This document shows positions 29,536 to 39,080 of a stretch of 64,000 nucleotides of DNA, one piece after another. The stretch's first letter is position 1. Each line of letters starts with the position of its first letter. The notes below the pieces were generated by a model, which did no database searches, had not been told where the DNA came from, and saw only the letters and a program-made list of their open reading frames with translations. The translations under genes were made by a program, and so were the position numbers. Source of the stretch: Hyphomicrobiales bacterium (lineage in GTDB: Bacteria; Pseudomonadota; Alphaproteobacteria; Rhizobiales; Rhizobiaceae); the NCBI GenBank assembly GCA_002709005.1, contig PAPH01000021.1, forward strand, positions 98,183 to 162,182. Direction: 5' to 3'.

Positions 29536-29585
29536 TTGACAAACGTAACGACACATGAAAACTTTCGTCATAATACGTTTGTCAA
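29536..29585. repeat. Perfect 12-bp inverted repeat flanking the promoter of the divergent GntR gene
   Basis: TTGACAAACGTA at 29536-29547 is repeated inverted as TACGTTTGTCAA at 29574-29585, with 26 bases between. Arms this long and exact are unlikely by chance. The repeat spans 50 bp ending 33 bases before the GntR-like gene's start, which suits a looping or paired operator for that regulator. Confidence 0.6.
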
Positions 29586-29618
29586 TGCGTCATGCCTTCA
29601 AAAGGGGGAACCCACTCG

Positions 29619-30371
29619 ATGCGCTTACATGCCGCCAGTCTGGAAAGCGTTTTCACCGATGCAGCGCTTGGCCGAGGGGACTCCCGGGGGCCCTTCGGAG
29701 CCTATGCGGACATCTGTTGCAGCCATCAGGTGGCCTGGCAGATCACGACCGGACAGATCGGTATCGGTGAGACGCTGGAAGAAGCGGTTCCGACGAAGGA
29801 AATCAGACTCGGGGCAGTCGACTTCCACGAAGTCTGCCGCATCCTCGAGTCCGACAATTTTCTCTGCGGACGCCGAGTCCTGCCTGTGAGACTGGACTGC
29901 TTCGACGAGCATTTCCTGTGCGCCGAAGCGCTTTGCCGGCTTGCCGCCCGCAGTGCGTGCGACACGCTGAGAGCCGGTAGTGCACCGGATGTGATCGATG
30001 GATTTGCGCGCCTGTGCGACCGTCTCGACAACGCGGCATCCTCTCGCGATCTTTATCATTTCATCGAGGCCGAAGCGCACTTGCATCGCTTTGTCAGCGA
30101 ACTGACGCGGAACGATCACCTCATCTCGCTCCTCAACGGGCTCGAACGCGGGCGCATTCGCTATCACTTCTTCACTTTCGAGCGGCATCCCGCAGTCATG
30201 GACGGGGTGGCCGAGCGGTCCCGCAAGCTGCTCGAAGCGCTGACCGGCCCGGATACCCGCAAAGCCACCGCCCAACTCGTCGCGATCAACCGCACCATCT
30301 GGCAAGCCGGCCATCAGTCGCTGGCCGCGCTGCCGGATGACCACCGTTTCAACTCCACCAGGCCCGAATAA
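29619..30371 (+). CDS. Divergent, cysteine-rich GntR/FCD-type regulator
   Basis: 250 residues from the ATG at 29619 (AAAGGGGG about 11 bases upstream; a weaker upstream ATG is possible). The second half is an FCD ligand domain (LYHFIEAEAHLHRFVSELTRNDHLISLLNGLERGRIRYHFF). The first half aligns with a GntR winged helix, but its usual GVSRTPVREALRRLE is GAVDFHEVCRILESD, and the protein holds nine cysteines, mostly in and after this domain. The DNA-reading helix is therefore atypical. It overlaps no gene and precedes a binding-protein gene by 16 bases. Regulation through the upstream inverted repeat is inferred. Confidence 0.7.
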   Translation: MRLHAASLESVFTDAALGRGDSRGPFGAYADICCSHQVAWQITTGQIGIGETLEEAVPTKEIRLGAVDFHEVCRILESDNFLCGRRVLPVRLDCFDEHFLCAEALCRLAARSACDTLRAGSAPDVIDGFARLCDRLDNAASSRDLYHFIEAEAHLHRFVSELTRNDHLISLLNGLERGRIRYHFFTFERHPAVMDGVAERSRKLLEALTGPDTRKATAQLVAINRTIWQAGHQSLAALPDDHRFNSTRPE

Positions 30372-30387
30372 AGAAAAGGGGAATGCA

Positions 30388-31227
30388 ATGAGAAAATTCA
30401 CGGCAGTGCTTGCCATCATGGCACTTGCGATAACGGCTGTACTGACGCCCGCCTCCGTGGCGAGCGCGCAGAGCCCATCCGCCGTCATCGACGCCATCAA
30501 GGAACGCGGCACGCTGCGCTATCCGGTCATGTCGGGCGAGGAGCCGGACTTCATTCGGGACCCTTCAACCGGCGAGTGGTCGGGCTTCTATCCGGACTGG
30601 GGTCGCCAGATTGCCGAGCTGCTCGGCGTGAAGATCGATTTCGTCGAGACGACCTGGGGCAACCTTGCCGCAGACTTCCAGGCCGACCGCATCGACCTGG
30701 CATTTGGCGTCAATCCCAATCCGAAGCGCGGCCTCGTGGTCGACTATGTGCTCGAGCCCATTGTCGAAGGCGTCTGGGTGGTTCTTGCCGCCGACGGCTT
30801 CGAGGTCACCAACTGGCGCGAACTGGACAAACCGGAGGTCCGCCTCGTGTCGCAGAGCGGCTCGACCATGGAGCTGATTGCAAAGACGATCGCGCCGAAC
30901 GCGACCCACGTGACGGTCAAGAGCCGAGACCAGGCCGTGCTGGAGATGCAGTCCAAGCGCGCCGACGCCATTCTTCTCGCGGACCAGAACGGCGCCCAGC
31001 TGGACAAGGCGGGCATTGGCCATGTCGTGGTTCCGCAGCCGGTGCTGCGCAACCCGATGATGACGGCTGTCGCCCGCAAGGAAGGCAATGCCGGCTTCAT
31101 CAACCTGCTCGCCAACTGGTCGATCCAGCAGCGCACCCTGGGGCTCGCCTGCGCCAAGATCACCAGTTACATGAAGCAGCGCGACATCGACCTCTCGACG
31201 GTTCCGGAATCGGGAAAGTACTGCTGA
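30388..31227 (+). CDS. Orphan amino-acid-type solute-binding protein (SBP_bac_3)
   Basis: 279 residues from the ATG at 30388, after AAAGGGGAA. Signal peptide: MRKFTAVLAIMALAITAVLT. The family-3 pattern is clear: TTWGNLAADFQADRIDLAFG and NPNPKRGLVVDYVLEP. It is a close paralogue of the binding protein at 39831-40670, but no permease or ATPase accompanies it. It sits behind the divergent GntR gene and ends before a strong terminator. It may feed the transporter of the neighbouring operon or act as a sensor. Confidence 0.9.
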   Translation: MRKFTAVLAIMALAITAVLTPASVASAQSPSAVIDAIKERGTLRYPVMSGEEPDFIRDPSTGEWSGFYPDWGRQIAELLGVKIDFVETTWGNLAADFQADRIDLAFGVNPNPKRGLVVDYVLEPIVEGVWVVLAADGFEVTNWRELDKPEVRLVSQSGSTMELIAKTIAPNATHVTVKSRDQAVLEMQSKRADAILLADQNGAQLDKAGIGHVVVPQPVLRNPMMTAVARKEGNAGFINLLANWSIQQRTLGLACAKITSYMKQRDIDLSTVPESGKYC

Positions 31228-31284
31228 TCGTAATTGGGCCGGTCCGGCTCGACGACAAAGGCGCTGCCTACTGAGCAAAAAGAA

Positions 31285-31318
31285 AAGCCCCCCGGAGCGA
31301 AGGCTCCGGGGGGCTTCG
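31285..31318. terminator. Strong bidirectional intrinsic terminator
   Basis: AAGCCCCCCGGAGC and GCTCCGGGGGGCTT form a 14-bp stem with a short loop. It is flanked by an A run on one side (AAAAAGAAAAG) and TTCGTGTTT on the other. It separates the plus-strand binding-protein gene from the minus-strand end of the ten-gene operon and can end both. Confidence 0.85.
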
Positions 31319-31355
31319 TGTTTCGCGCCGGGAGGTATGCGCGCTACACTCCGTT

Positions 31356-32780
31356 TCAGCCGCTGAAAGGTCCGTCGAGCCCTCCCGCATGGGCCAGTGC
31401 CATGAGCCTGTTCATCGCCATCATCAGATCCTCGCCGCCTTCGCCGGCATATGCCCGCAATTCGGACGGCTCGTTGAGGCCGGCAGCCTTTTCAAAGAAG
31501 GCCGCGATTGTCGCGGCGTCCTTTGCCGCCTGTTGGGCCTGCTCGTGTTGCTCGAGAAGATTCGCGAGACGCGGGGAATCGACACCGCCAATGCCTTTCG
31601 GCAGAACGCCGCCGCCACTGGTGTAGCCTGTGGGCAGCTTGCCCTTGCCGTTTATCACCCGCTTGTCGAGAATTGCCGCGCGAATCTGGTCGACGGCCTG
31701 ACGGGCGCCGGCGACCCGTGTCGGATGATCCGTATCAGCCGCCGCATGCGGGAGAAGTTCGAGCCTGTCGCCGAACTCACCGACCAGGTCGAGATAGGGC
31801 AGCATCGGTCCGGAGAGAGCGCCGTCGGACGCATCCTTGAACAGATCCGCGTCGATTGCGGCATGCCCCACCTTGCCCGATCGCATCGCCTGCCCGAGCG
31901 CCGCCACGTCGACCAGTTCGCCGCGGTCGTAATTGACGACCAGGGCATTGTCCGCAAGCGCCGACAGAACCGTCCCGCCGACCAGCCCGGCGTTGGCGTA
32001 ACGGCCTGTTTCCGGATCGCGCGCGCCAAGACCGACATGCACCGAGAACACGTCCGCGTCGCGCGCGGCGTCGACGATGTCATCGGCGAAGCGAAAACCC
32101 TCGGATTCGATCCAGGCCCTGTGCCGGGGGCGCGCATGGACGGTCACGTCCATTCCGAACGCGCGGCCGAGCTTGGCCACTTCGCGACCGATATTGCCGT
32201 ATCCGACGACGCCCAACCGCAAGCCTTCCAGCTTCGTGGTCGGATAGTCCCGCAGATCCTTGCCGGTATCAAAGTCGCCGGCCGCCACGCGGTTGGCCAT
32301 GTCATCGACGTCAAGATCGGGACGCACCTTGAGGATGGCCTTGAAAACCATCTGTGCCGTCGTGCGGCTGTTGATCCCCGGCGTATTCATCAGTGGCGCA
32401 TCGCCGCCGCCGTTCGGCCCACCCCAGGACCGCGATCCCATATTGCCGGTGCCCGCGCCGATCCGCACGCCACCGAGCGGGAAAACGGCAGCCTCCGGAA
32501 TGAACGAGGCCGCGGCGATAACGGCGTCATACTGACCATCGCCCGCCTCGGCGAGAAATTCAGCCTCGGTGCTCAGGTGCGGGAGGTAGAAGTAGTGCAG
32601 CTTTCCGGCTTCGAGCGTGCCGGAATCGCCCACACCGCCGGCATGGAAGGCGCCGCCGGTTTCCTCGATATAGGCACGCGCCTCAGAGGGATCGGGAACT
32701 CCGTCAGGCCCCTTCCGCAGCCCGATGAGATCGCAGATAAGTATCCTGGCTCCCGTTGCCGTGCGGTTTTCAGCCGTCAT
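31356..32780 (-). CDS. D-isomer-specific 2-hydroxyacid dehydrogenase
   Basis: 474 residues, longer than the usual 320-350 owing to an extended N-terminus and a 110-residue C-terminal tail. The NAD-binding motif is GVVGYGNIGREVAKLGRAFG near residue 193, and the catalytic region reads VNYDRGELVDVAALGQAM, with the substrate-binding Arg expected in the loop. An LPHAAADTDHPT segment supplies the catalytic His. It interconverts 2-hydroxy and 2-oxo acids. It is the last gene of the operon and probably handles the aldolase or oxidase product. Sequence features do not decide the substrate. Confidence 0.86.
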   Translation of the reverse strand: MTAENRTATGARILICDLIGLRKGPDGVPDPSEARAYIEETGGAFHAGGVGDSGTLEAGKLHYFYLPHLSTEAEFLAEAGDGQYDAVIAAASFIPEAAVFPLGGVRIGAGTGNMGSRSWGGPNGGGDAPLMNTPGINSRTTAQMVFKAILKVRPDLDVDDMANRVAAGDFDTGKDLRDYPTTKLEGLRLGVVGYGNIGREVAKLGRAFGMDVTVHARPRHRAWIESEGFRFADDIVDAARDADVFSVHVGLGARDPETGRYANAGLVGGTVLSALADNALVVNYDRGELVDVAALGQAMRSGKVGHAAIDADLFKDASDGALSGPMLPYLDLVGEFGDRLELLPHAAADTDHPTRVAGARQAVDQIRAAILDKRVINGKGKLPTGYTSGGGVLPKGIGGVDSPRLANLLEQHEQAQQAAKDAATIAAFFEKAAGLNEPSELRAYAGEGGEDLMMAMNRLMALAHAGGLDGPFSG

Positions 32781-32822
32781 GTTCTTCTTTCCAGTTTTCT
32801 TTTTGCTGTTTCGTCCCGTGTC

Positions 32823-34097
32823 CTAGAACCGATCGCGCCGGAACGGTGTAAGGTCGACGGAGGTCGGCTGACCGGAAGCCATTTCGGCAACCACCTTGCC
32901 TGTCACGGCTCCGGCGATCAGGCCCTGATGACCGTGGCCGAAGGCGTAGATCACATTGTCCGCGCGCCCGGCCCGGTCGATGACAGGAATACTGTCGGGA
33001 GTTCCCGGACGGTGTCCCATCCAGCGGCTGACCTCGCCGTCCTCGATCTTCTTGAACATCGGCCTGGCCTGTTTCAGGAGCGCATCCGCACGATGCATGT
33101 TGGGTGGCTTGCGGAGGCCGGAGAACTCGACGTTGCCGGCGATCCGCAACCCCTCTTCCATCGGCGAGAGAACGAATTTCCTGTCCGCCGAGATCGTCTG
33201 GATCTTCAGCCCCGTGTCCGCGCCCTTGACCATGACGTGATAGCCGCGCTCGCTTTCGAACGGGATCCTGTCCCCCAACTGCCGGGACAGTTCCGTCGAC
33301 CATGCACCTGCGGCGAGCACGAACTGGTCGGCCCGCATAACGGTTCCGTCTTCAAGCCGGACCCCGACCACCCGGCCATCCACTTTTTCGAAGGACGCGA
33401 CCCGCGCACGATGGAAACGGGCGCCGTTCCGCGTCGCGAGTTCAGCGAGCTTGGCCACGAGCCTGCCGGGGTTCGGACACTGCCCCTGATCGGGCAGATA
33501 GACCGCGCTCTTGAAGATCGGCGCGAGCGCCGGTTCAAGGTCCTGGATTTCGCCCTGATTGAGGATTTCGACGCGCACGCCATGGCGCCGCCTGAGATCG
33601 AGGCCGTAGGCCCCCGAGGCGGCACCCTCCGCGCTCTCGTGGACGAAGAGCTGGCCGCGCTTCTGCAGAAGCTCCTCGCATCCCGCTTCCTTGATCAGCG
33701 GCTCGTAGCACTCGAAGGTGAACCGGTGCAGCGACCGCATGGCGGCCGAGATTTCCTCGACGCGCGACTTGCGGCTGGCCGCGAGGAAGCGGAGCAGCCA
33801 CGGCAGGGCATGGGGGAGATAGGCAAGCCGCACATGCAACGGGCCTTCCGGATCCATGAGCCATTTGGGCACGTTACCGAGAACGCCCGGCATCGAGTTC
33901 GGGATGCAGGAACCCGGGCAGATACCGCCCGCGTTCCCGTAGGAGCACTGGTCCTTGGAACCGGGGATGGCGGGGTCGACGACGTCGACCCCAAACCCGG
34001 CCTTCAAGAGGTAGTTGGCGACAGAGACGCCGATGATCCCCGAACCGATGACGAGGACGTTTCCACCTTGTTTGCGTGGCATTTGACTGGCCATCAT
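32823..34097 (-). CDS. DadA-like FAD-dependent D-amino-acid dehydrogenase
   Basis: 424 residues. The FAD motif is VLVIGSGIIGVSVANYLLKAG near residue 14, and the pattern DQCSYGNAGGICPGS matches the DadA family. Further blocks are LPDQGQCPNPGRLVAKLAELA, the central VLAAGAWSTELSRQLG and the C-terminal YAFGHGHQGLIAGAVTGKVVAEMA. It would oxidise a D-amino acid or a cyclic imino acid such as D-proline or D-hydroxyproline to the imine. Paired with an epimerase and amino-acid transporter in the same operon, a D-configured substrate is likely. Confidence 0.88.
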   Translation of the reverse strand: MMASQMPRKQGGNVLVIGSGIIGVSVANYLLKAGFGVDVVDPAIPGSKDQCSYGNAGGICPGSCIPNSMPGVLGNVPKWLMDPEGPLHVRLAYLPHALPWLLRFLAASRKSRVEEISAAMRSLHRFTFECYEPLIKEAGCEELLQKRGQLFVHESAEGAASGAYGLDLRRRHGVRVEILNQGEIQDLEPALAPIFKSAVYLPDQGQCPNPGRLVAKLAELATRNGARFHRARVASFEKVDGRVVGVRLEDGTVMRADQFVLAAGAWSTELSRQLGDRIPFESERGYHVMVKGADTGLKIQTISADRKFVLSPMEEGLRIAGNVEFSGLRKPPNMHRADALLKQARPMFKKIEDGEVSRWMGHRPGTPDSIPVIDRAGRADNVIYAFGHGHQGLIAGAVTGKVVAEMASGQPTSVDLTPFRRDRF

Positions 34098-34141
34098 GAC
34101 CGCCTGCCCTTCTTTGCTGCGACTTGCTCTTGCGCTTCTGA

Positions 34142-34924
34142 TTACGGCGTGACGTCGGTGACTTCACCGGCGCGGAACGCGGGCAGCGAGCGCGCGACCA
34201 TCATCTGCAGCATGCGGAAATCCGAAAGGTAGGCCATGAACTTGTAGCCCATCTTGCGCATGTCGGCGCCGTAGGCCACCGAGCCGCAGTGAATGCCCGG
34301 GACCACGCCGGCTTCCTTGCACTTGGCGGCGATGTATTCGATCGCCTCGTAGACCGCCGGATAGCGCGGGTCGAAGCCCGGCTTCTCGCCCATCGACACG
34401 GCCAGGTCGGAGGGGCCGACGAAGATCGCATCGAGGCTCGGGGTCTTGAGGATGTCCTCGAGATTCTTCACCGCCTGGTCGCTTTCGATCATCGCCATGG
34501 TGATGACCGTGTCGTTGGCGTGCTGGAAGTAGTCGGCACCGGCGTAGAGCGAGGCGCGGAGCGGGCCGACCGAACGGCCGCCCTTCGGATAGTAGCGGCA
34601 GGCGTGAACGAAGGCCTGTGCCTCTTCCGCGGTGTTGATCATCGGGCAGATCACGCCATAGGCGCCGGCATCGAGCACCTTGCCGATGATGGCCGGATCG
34701 TTCCACGGCACGCGGACGAAGGGCGCCGTCTCGGTGATCGAGATCGCCTGGAGCATCGGCAGCGCGTCGACATAATCGCAGGCCCCATGCTGAAGATCGA
34801 TCGTCAGCGCGTCCCAGCCCTGCTGCGCCATCAGTTCGGCGGAGATGGAGGAAGGCACGGCGAGCCAGCCGGTGATGGCTTCCTCACCCTTGGCCCAAAG
34901 GTCCCTGACCTTGTTGTTGCGCAT
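34142..34924 (-). CDS. HpcH/HpaI-family class II aldolase
   Basis: 260 residues from the ATG at 34922-34924, after GGAAAGGAC; a longer upstream frame is low complexity. Features are TGWLAVPSSISAELMAQQGWDALTIDLQHG, AYGVICPMINTAEEAQAF, MIESDQAVKNLEDILKTPSLDAIFVGPSDLAVSMG and HCGSVAYG. The family cleaves or forms 4-hydroxy-2-oxo acids with a divalent metal, giving pyruvate plus an aldehyde. Here it would act on the oxo acid made by DadA-like oxidation. It is a second-cousin of the aldolase at 60746-61510. Confidence 0.88.
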   Translation of the reverse strand: MRNNKVRDLWAKGEEAITGWLAVPSSISAELMAQQGWDALTIDLQHGACDYVDALPMLQAISITETAPFVRVPWNDPAIIGKVLDAGAYGVICPMINTAEEAQAFVHACRYYPKGGRSVGPLRASLYAGADYFQHANDTVITMAMIESDQAVKNLEDILKTPSLDAIFVGPSDLAVSMGEKPGFDPRYPAVYEAIEYIAAKCKEAGVVPGIHCGSVAYGADMRKMGYKFMAYLSDFRMLQMMVARSLPAFRAGEVTDVTP

Positions 34925-34941
34925 TGGAAAAGTCCTTTCCG

Positions 34942-36630
34942 TCAGTCGTTGAGGATCAGATCGGCAGCCTTCTCGGCCATGGCGATCGTGGTGATGTTGG
35001 TGTTGGCTGATATGATGGTGGGCATGATCGAGGCATCTACGACCCGAAGGCCCTCGACCCCGCGAACCCGGCACTTTTCGTCGAGCACGGCATAGGGATC
35101 GCTGTCCGGTCCCATCTTGCAGGTGCCCGATACGTGCCAGCCGGACCAGACCGAATCGCGCACCCAGTCGACGAGCATGTCTTCGTTCTGCATCATCTGG
35201 TCCATGCGGTCGGTAGTGCCGAATTTGTGCTTGAGCAGCGTGTCCCGGAAGAACGGCGCGTAGTCGAACATGAAGGCCGCCGAACCGGTCTTGAACCAGT
35301 TCGACGCCTTGCGGACCGACAGGGCGCGAGCCTCGTCGCTGTAGCCTGCGAGGAACCAGGTGTTGACGTGCTGGCGCACCTCCGGGGAGGTCATGATCGC
35401 GTAGATGCGCTTAAACCCGTCGACCAGCCGCCTGAGGTCGCGCCCGTCGGATGCAAGATTGAGATCGACCTGCGGCTCGTCGCTGGACGAGGCGGTCCTG
35501 AGCGTGACGGTGCCGCGGGAATAGGACTTGTTCACGCAGACATTGAGCGCGCCCATGGCCTTGCCGAGCGGATGCCAGCCTGCCCGGTTGACCGGCATGA
35601 GAAGCATGTCGCCTTGATGGCACTCTGCCTCGCCGGAGGAATACCGGACACCGAGGAAGATATGGCGCCGCTGGCCCGGCTTGAGACGGGCGGAACGCTT
35701 GAAATGGGCGCCGACCGCAAGATGCGGGTGGTCGGTGAGGTTTTCGCCCACGCCGGGACGATCGGCGACGACATCTATACCGAGCCGCTTGAGCGCGGCC
35801 GCGGGACCGACACCTGCACGCATCAGGATGGCCGGCGAGTGGAGCGCCCCGGCGCAAATGATGATTTCCGCGGCGTGATAGTCGCGCGTCTCGCCTTTCC
35901 GCTTCACCGTAACCCCTGTGAAGCGGCGACCTTCGGACAACAGGCCCTTCACCTCGGACTCTGCGAAGATATGAAGGTTCGCGCGCCTGCGCGCCTCGGC
36001 GTTGAGGTAGCCGAGCGCGGTGGAGACGCGACGGTCGTTCTCGTTGGAGAGCGGCAGCGGGAACGATCCGTCCTCAAAGGAGGCGTTGTAATCCTCCCGG
36101 TAGGGCAGTTCCGGTTCGACGACCTTCAGAACCGAACGGGTGAAGCCCGCCCAGTCTTCCGGAAAGACGCGCCGAATCGGGATCGGACCGGCCTTGCCGT
36201 GCAAGTCGCCATCGAAGTCGAGATCACGCTCGAGCTTCTTGAAATAGGGCAGCATGTCATCCCAGCCCCAGCCGGGAAGACCAAGATCACGCCATTCGTC
36301 GTAATCGTGAGGCAGGCCGCGAACGGCAAACTGTCCGTTGATGCTGGACCCGCCGCCCATCACCTTCGCCTGCTCAAGCTTGGAAGGCTTGACCGGCGCG
36401 GAATTCTGGCGCGGGGATCGCGTGTTCACACGCAGTTCCGTCCAGTGAAAGCGGGGATCGAAATAGGAAAGGCCCGGATAGCTGTCCGCGATGACGTCGG
36501 GAACGTCGTCCGGGGGCGTATCCGGCCCGGCCTCGAAAAGAGCCACCTGGTGGTGCCCGTTTTCCGAAAGCCGGCCGGCCAGAGCGGCCCCGGCGGATCC
36601 ACCGCCGACAATGATGTAGTCGAACTTCAT
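34942..36630 (-). CDS. GMC-family FAD alcohol oxidoreductase (choline dehydrogenase-like)
   Basis: 562 residues, usual for the family. The FAD motif is DYIIVGGGSAGAALAGRLSE at the N-terminus. GMC signatures are GGGSSINGQFAVRG and the C-terminal SGWHVSGTCKMG and GLRVVDASIMPTIISANTNITTIAMAEKAADLI. It oxidises a primary or secondary alcohol to an aldehyde or ketone. It is preceded by an aldehyde dehydrogenase gene and followed by the aldolase, so alcohol to acid oxidation followed by carbon-carbon cleavage is a natural reading. No signal peptide is seen. Confidence 0.9.
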   Translation of the reverse strand: MKFDYIIVGGGSAGAALAGRLSENGHHQVALFEAGPDTPPDDVPDVIADSYPGLSYFDPRFHWTELRVNTRSPRQNSAPVKPSKLEQAKVMGGGSSINGQFAVRGLPHDYDEWRDLGLPGWGWDDMLPYFKKLERDLDFDGDLHGKAGPIPIRRVFPEDWAGFTRSVLKVVEPELPYREDYNASFEDGSFPLPLSNENDRRVSTALGYLNAEARRRANLHIFAESEVKGLLSEGRRFTGVTVKRKGETRDYHAAEIIICAGALHSPAILMRAGVGPAAALKRLGIDVVADRPGVGENLTDHPHLAVGAHFKRSARLKPGQRRHIFLGVRYSSGEAECHQGDMLLMPVNRAGWHPLGKAMGALNVCVNKSYSRGTVTLRTASSSDEPQVDLNLASDGRDLRRLVDGFKRIYAIMTSPEVRQHVNTWFLAGYSDEARALSVRKASNWFKTGSAAFMFDYAPFFRDTLLKHKFGTTDRMDQMMQNEDMLVDWVRDSVWSGWHVSGTCKMGPDSDPYAVLDEKCRVRGVEGLRVVDASIMPTIISANTNITTIAMAEKAADLILND

Positions 36631-36644
36631 TCCCGTATACCTGA

Positions 36645-38123
36645 CTAGCGGTAGTTGACCCAGACGGCCTTTTCACGAAGGAAAGCGTCAATTCCCGCGC
36701 GCCCCATGTCCTGACCGATGCCGGAGCCCTTGTAGCCGCCGGCTTGGTAGGTGAATTCAGGGTCTCGTCCGTGCTGGTTGACCCAGACCATGCCGGCCTC
36801 GATGCCGTCTGCCGCCTTGAGCGCCTTGGCCATGTCGCTGGTATGGACGCTGGCCGACAGGCCGTAGACGGGGTGCGCGCACATCGACAGGCCTTCCTCG
36901 AAATCCGAGAAGCGGCTGATGCTGGCGATGGGGCCGAAAAACTCGTCGGTGTAGCCGATGTTGTTCTCGTCGACGTCGGTGAGCAGGGTCGGGTTGTAGA
37001 ACGGACCTTCGTTTCGCGATTCCATCACCGAGCCGCCGGTAATCACCGTCGCTCCCTGGCTGATGGATTCGCGAACCATTCCGTCGATGCGGGCGAGCTG
37101 GCCAGTGGAGATGATCGAGGGGAACGTGGTGGTCTCGTCCCAGGTGGGACCCGCCTTGATCGCCTTGGTCCGTTCGATGAGCTTCTCGGTGAATTCGTCG
37201 GCAATCTTGTCCTCGACGATGATCCGCGAGCCTGCGGTGCAGACCTGACCCGCATTGCCGATGAAGGCGTTGGCAACCCGCACCGATACCGCGTCGAGAT
37301 CGCCGGCGTCGGCAAGGACGAGCTGCGGGCTCTTGCCGCCGAGCTCGAGAACCGTCGGCTTGATGCCCGATTGGGCGGCAAGCGTCATGATCGCCGCACC
37401 GGTCTTGGTCGAACCGGTAAACGAGATCATGCCCACATCCGGATGCTTGACGATTTCCGCGCCTGTGGTGTGGCCCAGACCGTTGATGACGTTGAACAGA
37501 CCTGCCGGGACGCCGGCTTTCGCCGCGATATCCGCGAGCGCCATGAGGCTGTGAGGTGTGAGTTCGGAGGTCTTCATGATCACCGCGTTACCGGCGGCGA
37601 GCGCAGGCGCGAGCTTCCAAGTGGCGGTGATTATCGGGAAATTCCACGGAACGATACCGGCCACGATGCCGTAGGGTTCCTTGCGGACATAGGAGAGAAC
37701 ATTGTCTTCCGTCGCCGTGACCAGACCCTCGACCTTGTCGCAGAACTCGGCGTAATAGCGGATCACGCCCGCCGTACGGACGGCGTCACCGGTGATCGTT
37801 CCGGAGATCAGGCGGCTCGATCCGAGCGCTTCCACCCGGCCGAGATACTCGGCATTGGCCTCGACGGCCTCGGCGAAGCGGAAAAGGATCCTGGCGCGTT
37901 CCCGCGGCTTGATCTTCGCCCAGCCGGATTCGGACAGCCCCTTCTTCGCGGCTTCGACGGCCATGTCGACCGCGTTTGCTCCACCGTCGGTGATCGGGGA
38001 GATCGCCACCTGGTCGGAGGGGCGCAGCACGGCGATTTCCTCACCGGGCAGACTGACGAACTTGCCGCCGATGTGATGGCCGGACGGCAGGGTGACCGTG
38101 TCGGGGTTGAATGTAAGCGTCAC
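36645..38123 (-). CDS. Aldehyde dehydrogenase
   Basis: 492 residues from a GTG start at 38121-38123 (AAGGAAT upstream). The NAD-dependent ALDH motifs are VPWNFPIITATWKLAPALAAGN (cofactor), GSTKTGAAIMTLAA, ELGGKSPQLV (Glu general base) and GQVCTAGSRI, whose Cys is the nucleophile. The C-terminus WVNQHGRDPEFTYQAGGYKGSGIGQDMG is of the betaine-aldehyde/gamma-aminobutyraldehyde group. It is placed between the ABC ATPase gene and the GMC gene in the operon and likely oxidises the aldehyde made by the GMC enzyme. Confidence 0.92.
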   Translation of the reverse strand: MTLTFNPDTVTLPSGHHIGGKFVSLPGEEIAVLRPSDQVAISPITDGGANAVDMAVEAAKKGLSESGWAKIKPRERARILFRFAEAVEANAEYLGRVEALGSSRLISGTITGDAVRTAGVIRYYAEFCDKVEGLVTATEDNVLSYVRKEPYGIVAGIVPWNFPIITATWKLAPALAAGNAVIMKTSELTPHSLMALADIAAKAGVPAGLFNVINGLGHTTGAEIVKHPDVGMISFTGSTKTGAAIMTLAAQSGIKPTVLELGGKSPQLVLADAGDLDAVSVRVANAFIGNAGQVCTAGSRIIVEDKIADEFTEKLIERTKAIKAGPTWDETTTFPSIISTGQLARIDGMVRESISQGATVITGGSVMESRNEGPFYNPTLLTDVDENNIGYTDEFFGPIASISRFSDFEEGLSMCAHPVYGLSASVHTSDMAKALKAADGIEAGMVWVNQHGRDPEFTYQAGGYKGSGIGQDMGRAGIDAFLREKAVWVNYR

Positions 38124-38198
38124 GTGTATTCCTTCGGGGCCGTGGCTGCGGCCCTCTTCTTGATCGGTTGGGTCCGGCCGGCCTGGCCGGTTCGGGCG

Positions 38199-39080
38199 TC
38201 AGGCCTCTGTGGCCTCTTCTTGAATGCGCGCCTCCAGGAAGGGGCGAAGCAGGTCGGCGGATTCGTGGAACCGACCGACGAAGCTCTTGAGACGCGGGTG
38301 TTTGGGATGAAGCAGCACTTCCTCGGGGGCGCCCTGTTCGGCCACCGTCCCCTGATCGAGGAAAACCACGCGGTCGGCGACCTCGAAAGCGAAGCCGAGT
38401 TCGTGGGTGACGATCACCATGGTCATGCCGGATTTCGCCAGATCCACCATTGCGTTCATCACCTCTCCCACCAGTTCGGGGTCGAGGGCCGACGTCGGCT
38501 CGTCGAAGAGCATGACCTTGGGGTGCATCGCCATGGCGCGGGCGATCGCCACACGCTGCTGCTGACCGCCGGAGAGCTGGCGCGGATATTTCTCGCCATG
38601 CTCGCCGAGCCCCATAAGCTCCAGGAGCCGCAGGGCTTCCTTGCGGGCTTCCGCCTTGGATTCGCCCCGGACGATGACCGGACCTTCCATGACGTTCTGG
38701 ATCGCCGTCTTGTGCGGGAACAGGTTGAACTGCTGGAACACCATTCCGGTCTTCGAGCGGATGCGGTTGACCTCCGACTGGCTGATCGCCGGACGCCGGC
38801 TGCCCTCTGCATCGACGTTGAAGATGAACTCGCCGTCGATGTTGATCGAGCCGCTATTGGGCGTGTTGAGCAGATTGATGCAGCGCAGGAGCGAGGTCTT
38901 GCCGGAACCCGAGGCTCCGATGAGGACGACGACCTCGCCCTCCTTCACATCGAGATCGACGCCCTTGAGCACCTGCTTGTCGCCGAAAGCGAGGCAGATA
39001 CGATCAAGTTCGAGAACGTTGGCGCGGCTGTCATTGGCAGCCTCGACCGGCACTTTTGCGAGGGGGGTCTCTGCGGTCAT
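38199..39080 (-). CDS. Amino-acid-type ABC transporter ATPase
   Basis: 293 residues from the ATG at 39078-39080; TGATG couples it to the permease gene. Motifs are Walker [14 protein letters not shown] (about residue 55), Q-loop [13 protein letters not shown], signature [16 protein letters not shown] and Walker [14 protein letters not shown]. The class is that of GlnQ/HisP. The N-terminal 25 residues and C-terminal RIQEEATEA are variable. It energises uptake with the adjacent permease and the binding protein at 39831-40670. Confidence 0.95.
   Translation of the reverse strand: MTAETPLAKVPVEAANDSRANVLELDRICLAFGDKQVLKGVDLDVKEGEVVVLIGASGSGKTSLLRCINLLNTPNSGSINIDGEFIFNVDAEGSRRPAISQSEVNRIRSKTGMVFQQFNLFPHKTAIQNVMEGPVIVRGESKAEARKEALRLLELMGLGEHGEKYPRQLSGGQQQRVAIARAMAMHPKVMLFDEPTSALDPELVGEVMNAMVDLAKSGMTMVIVTHELGFAFEVADRVVFLDQGTVAEQGAPEEVLLHPKHPRLKSFVGRFHESADLLRPFLEARIQEEATEA

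Noticed and set aside
31389..34232. Plus-strand open frame of 947 residues
   Set aside because: Antisense to the 2-hydroxyacid dehydrogenase and DadA-like genes, with no family signal of its own.
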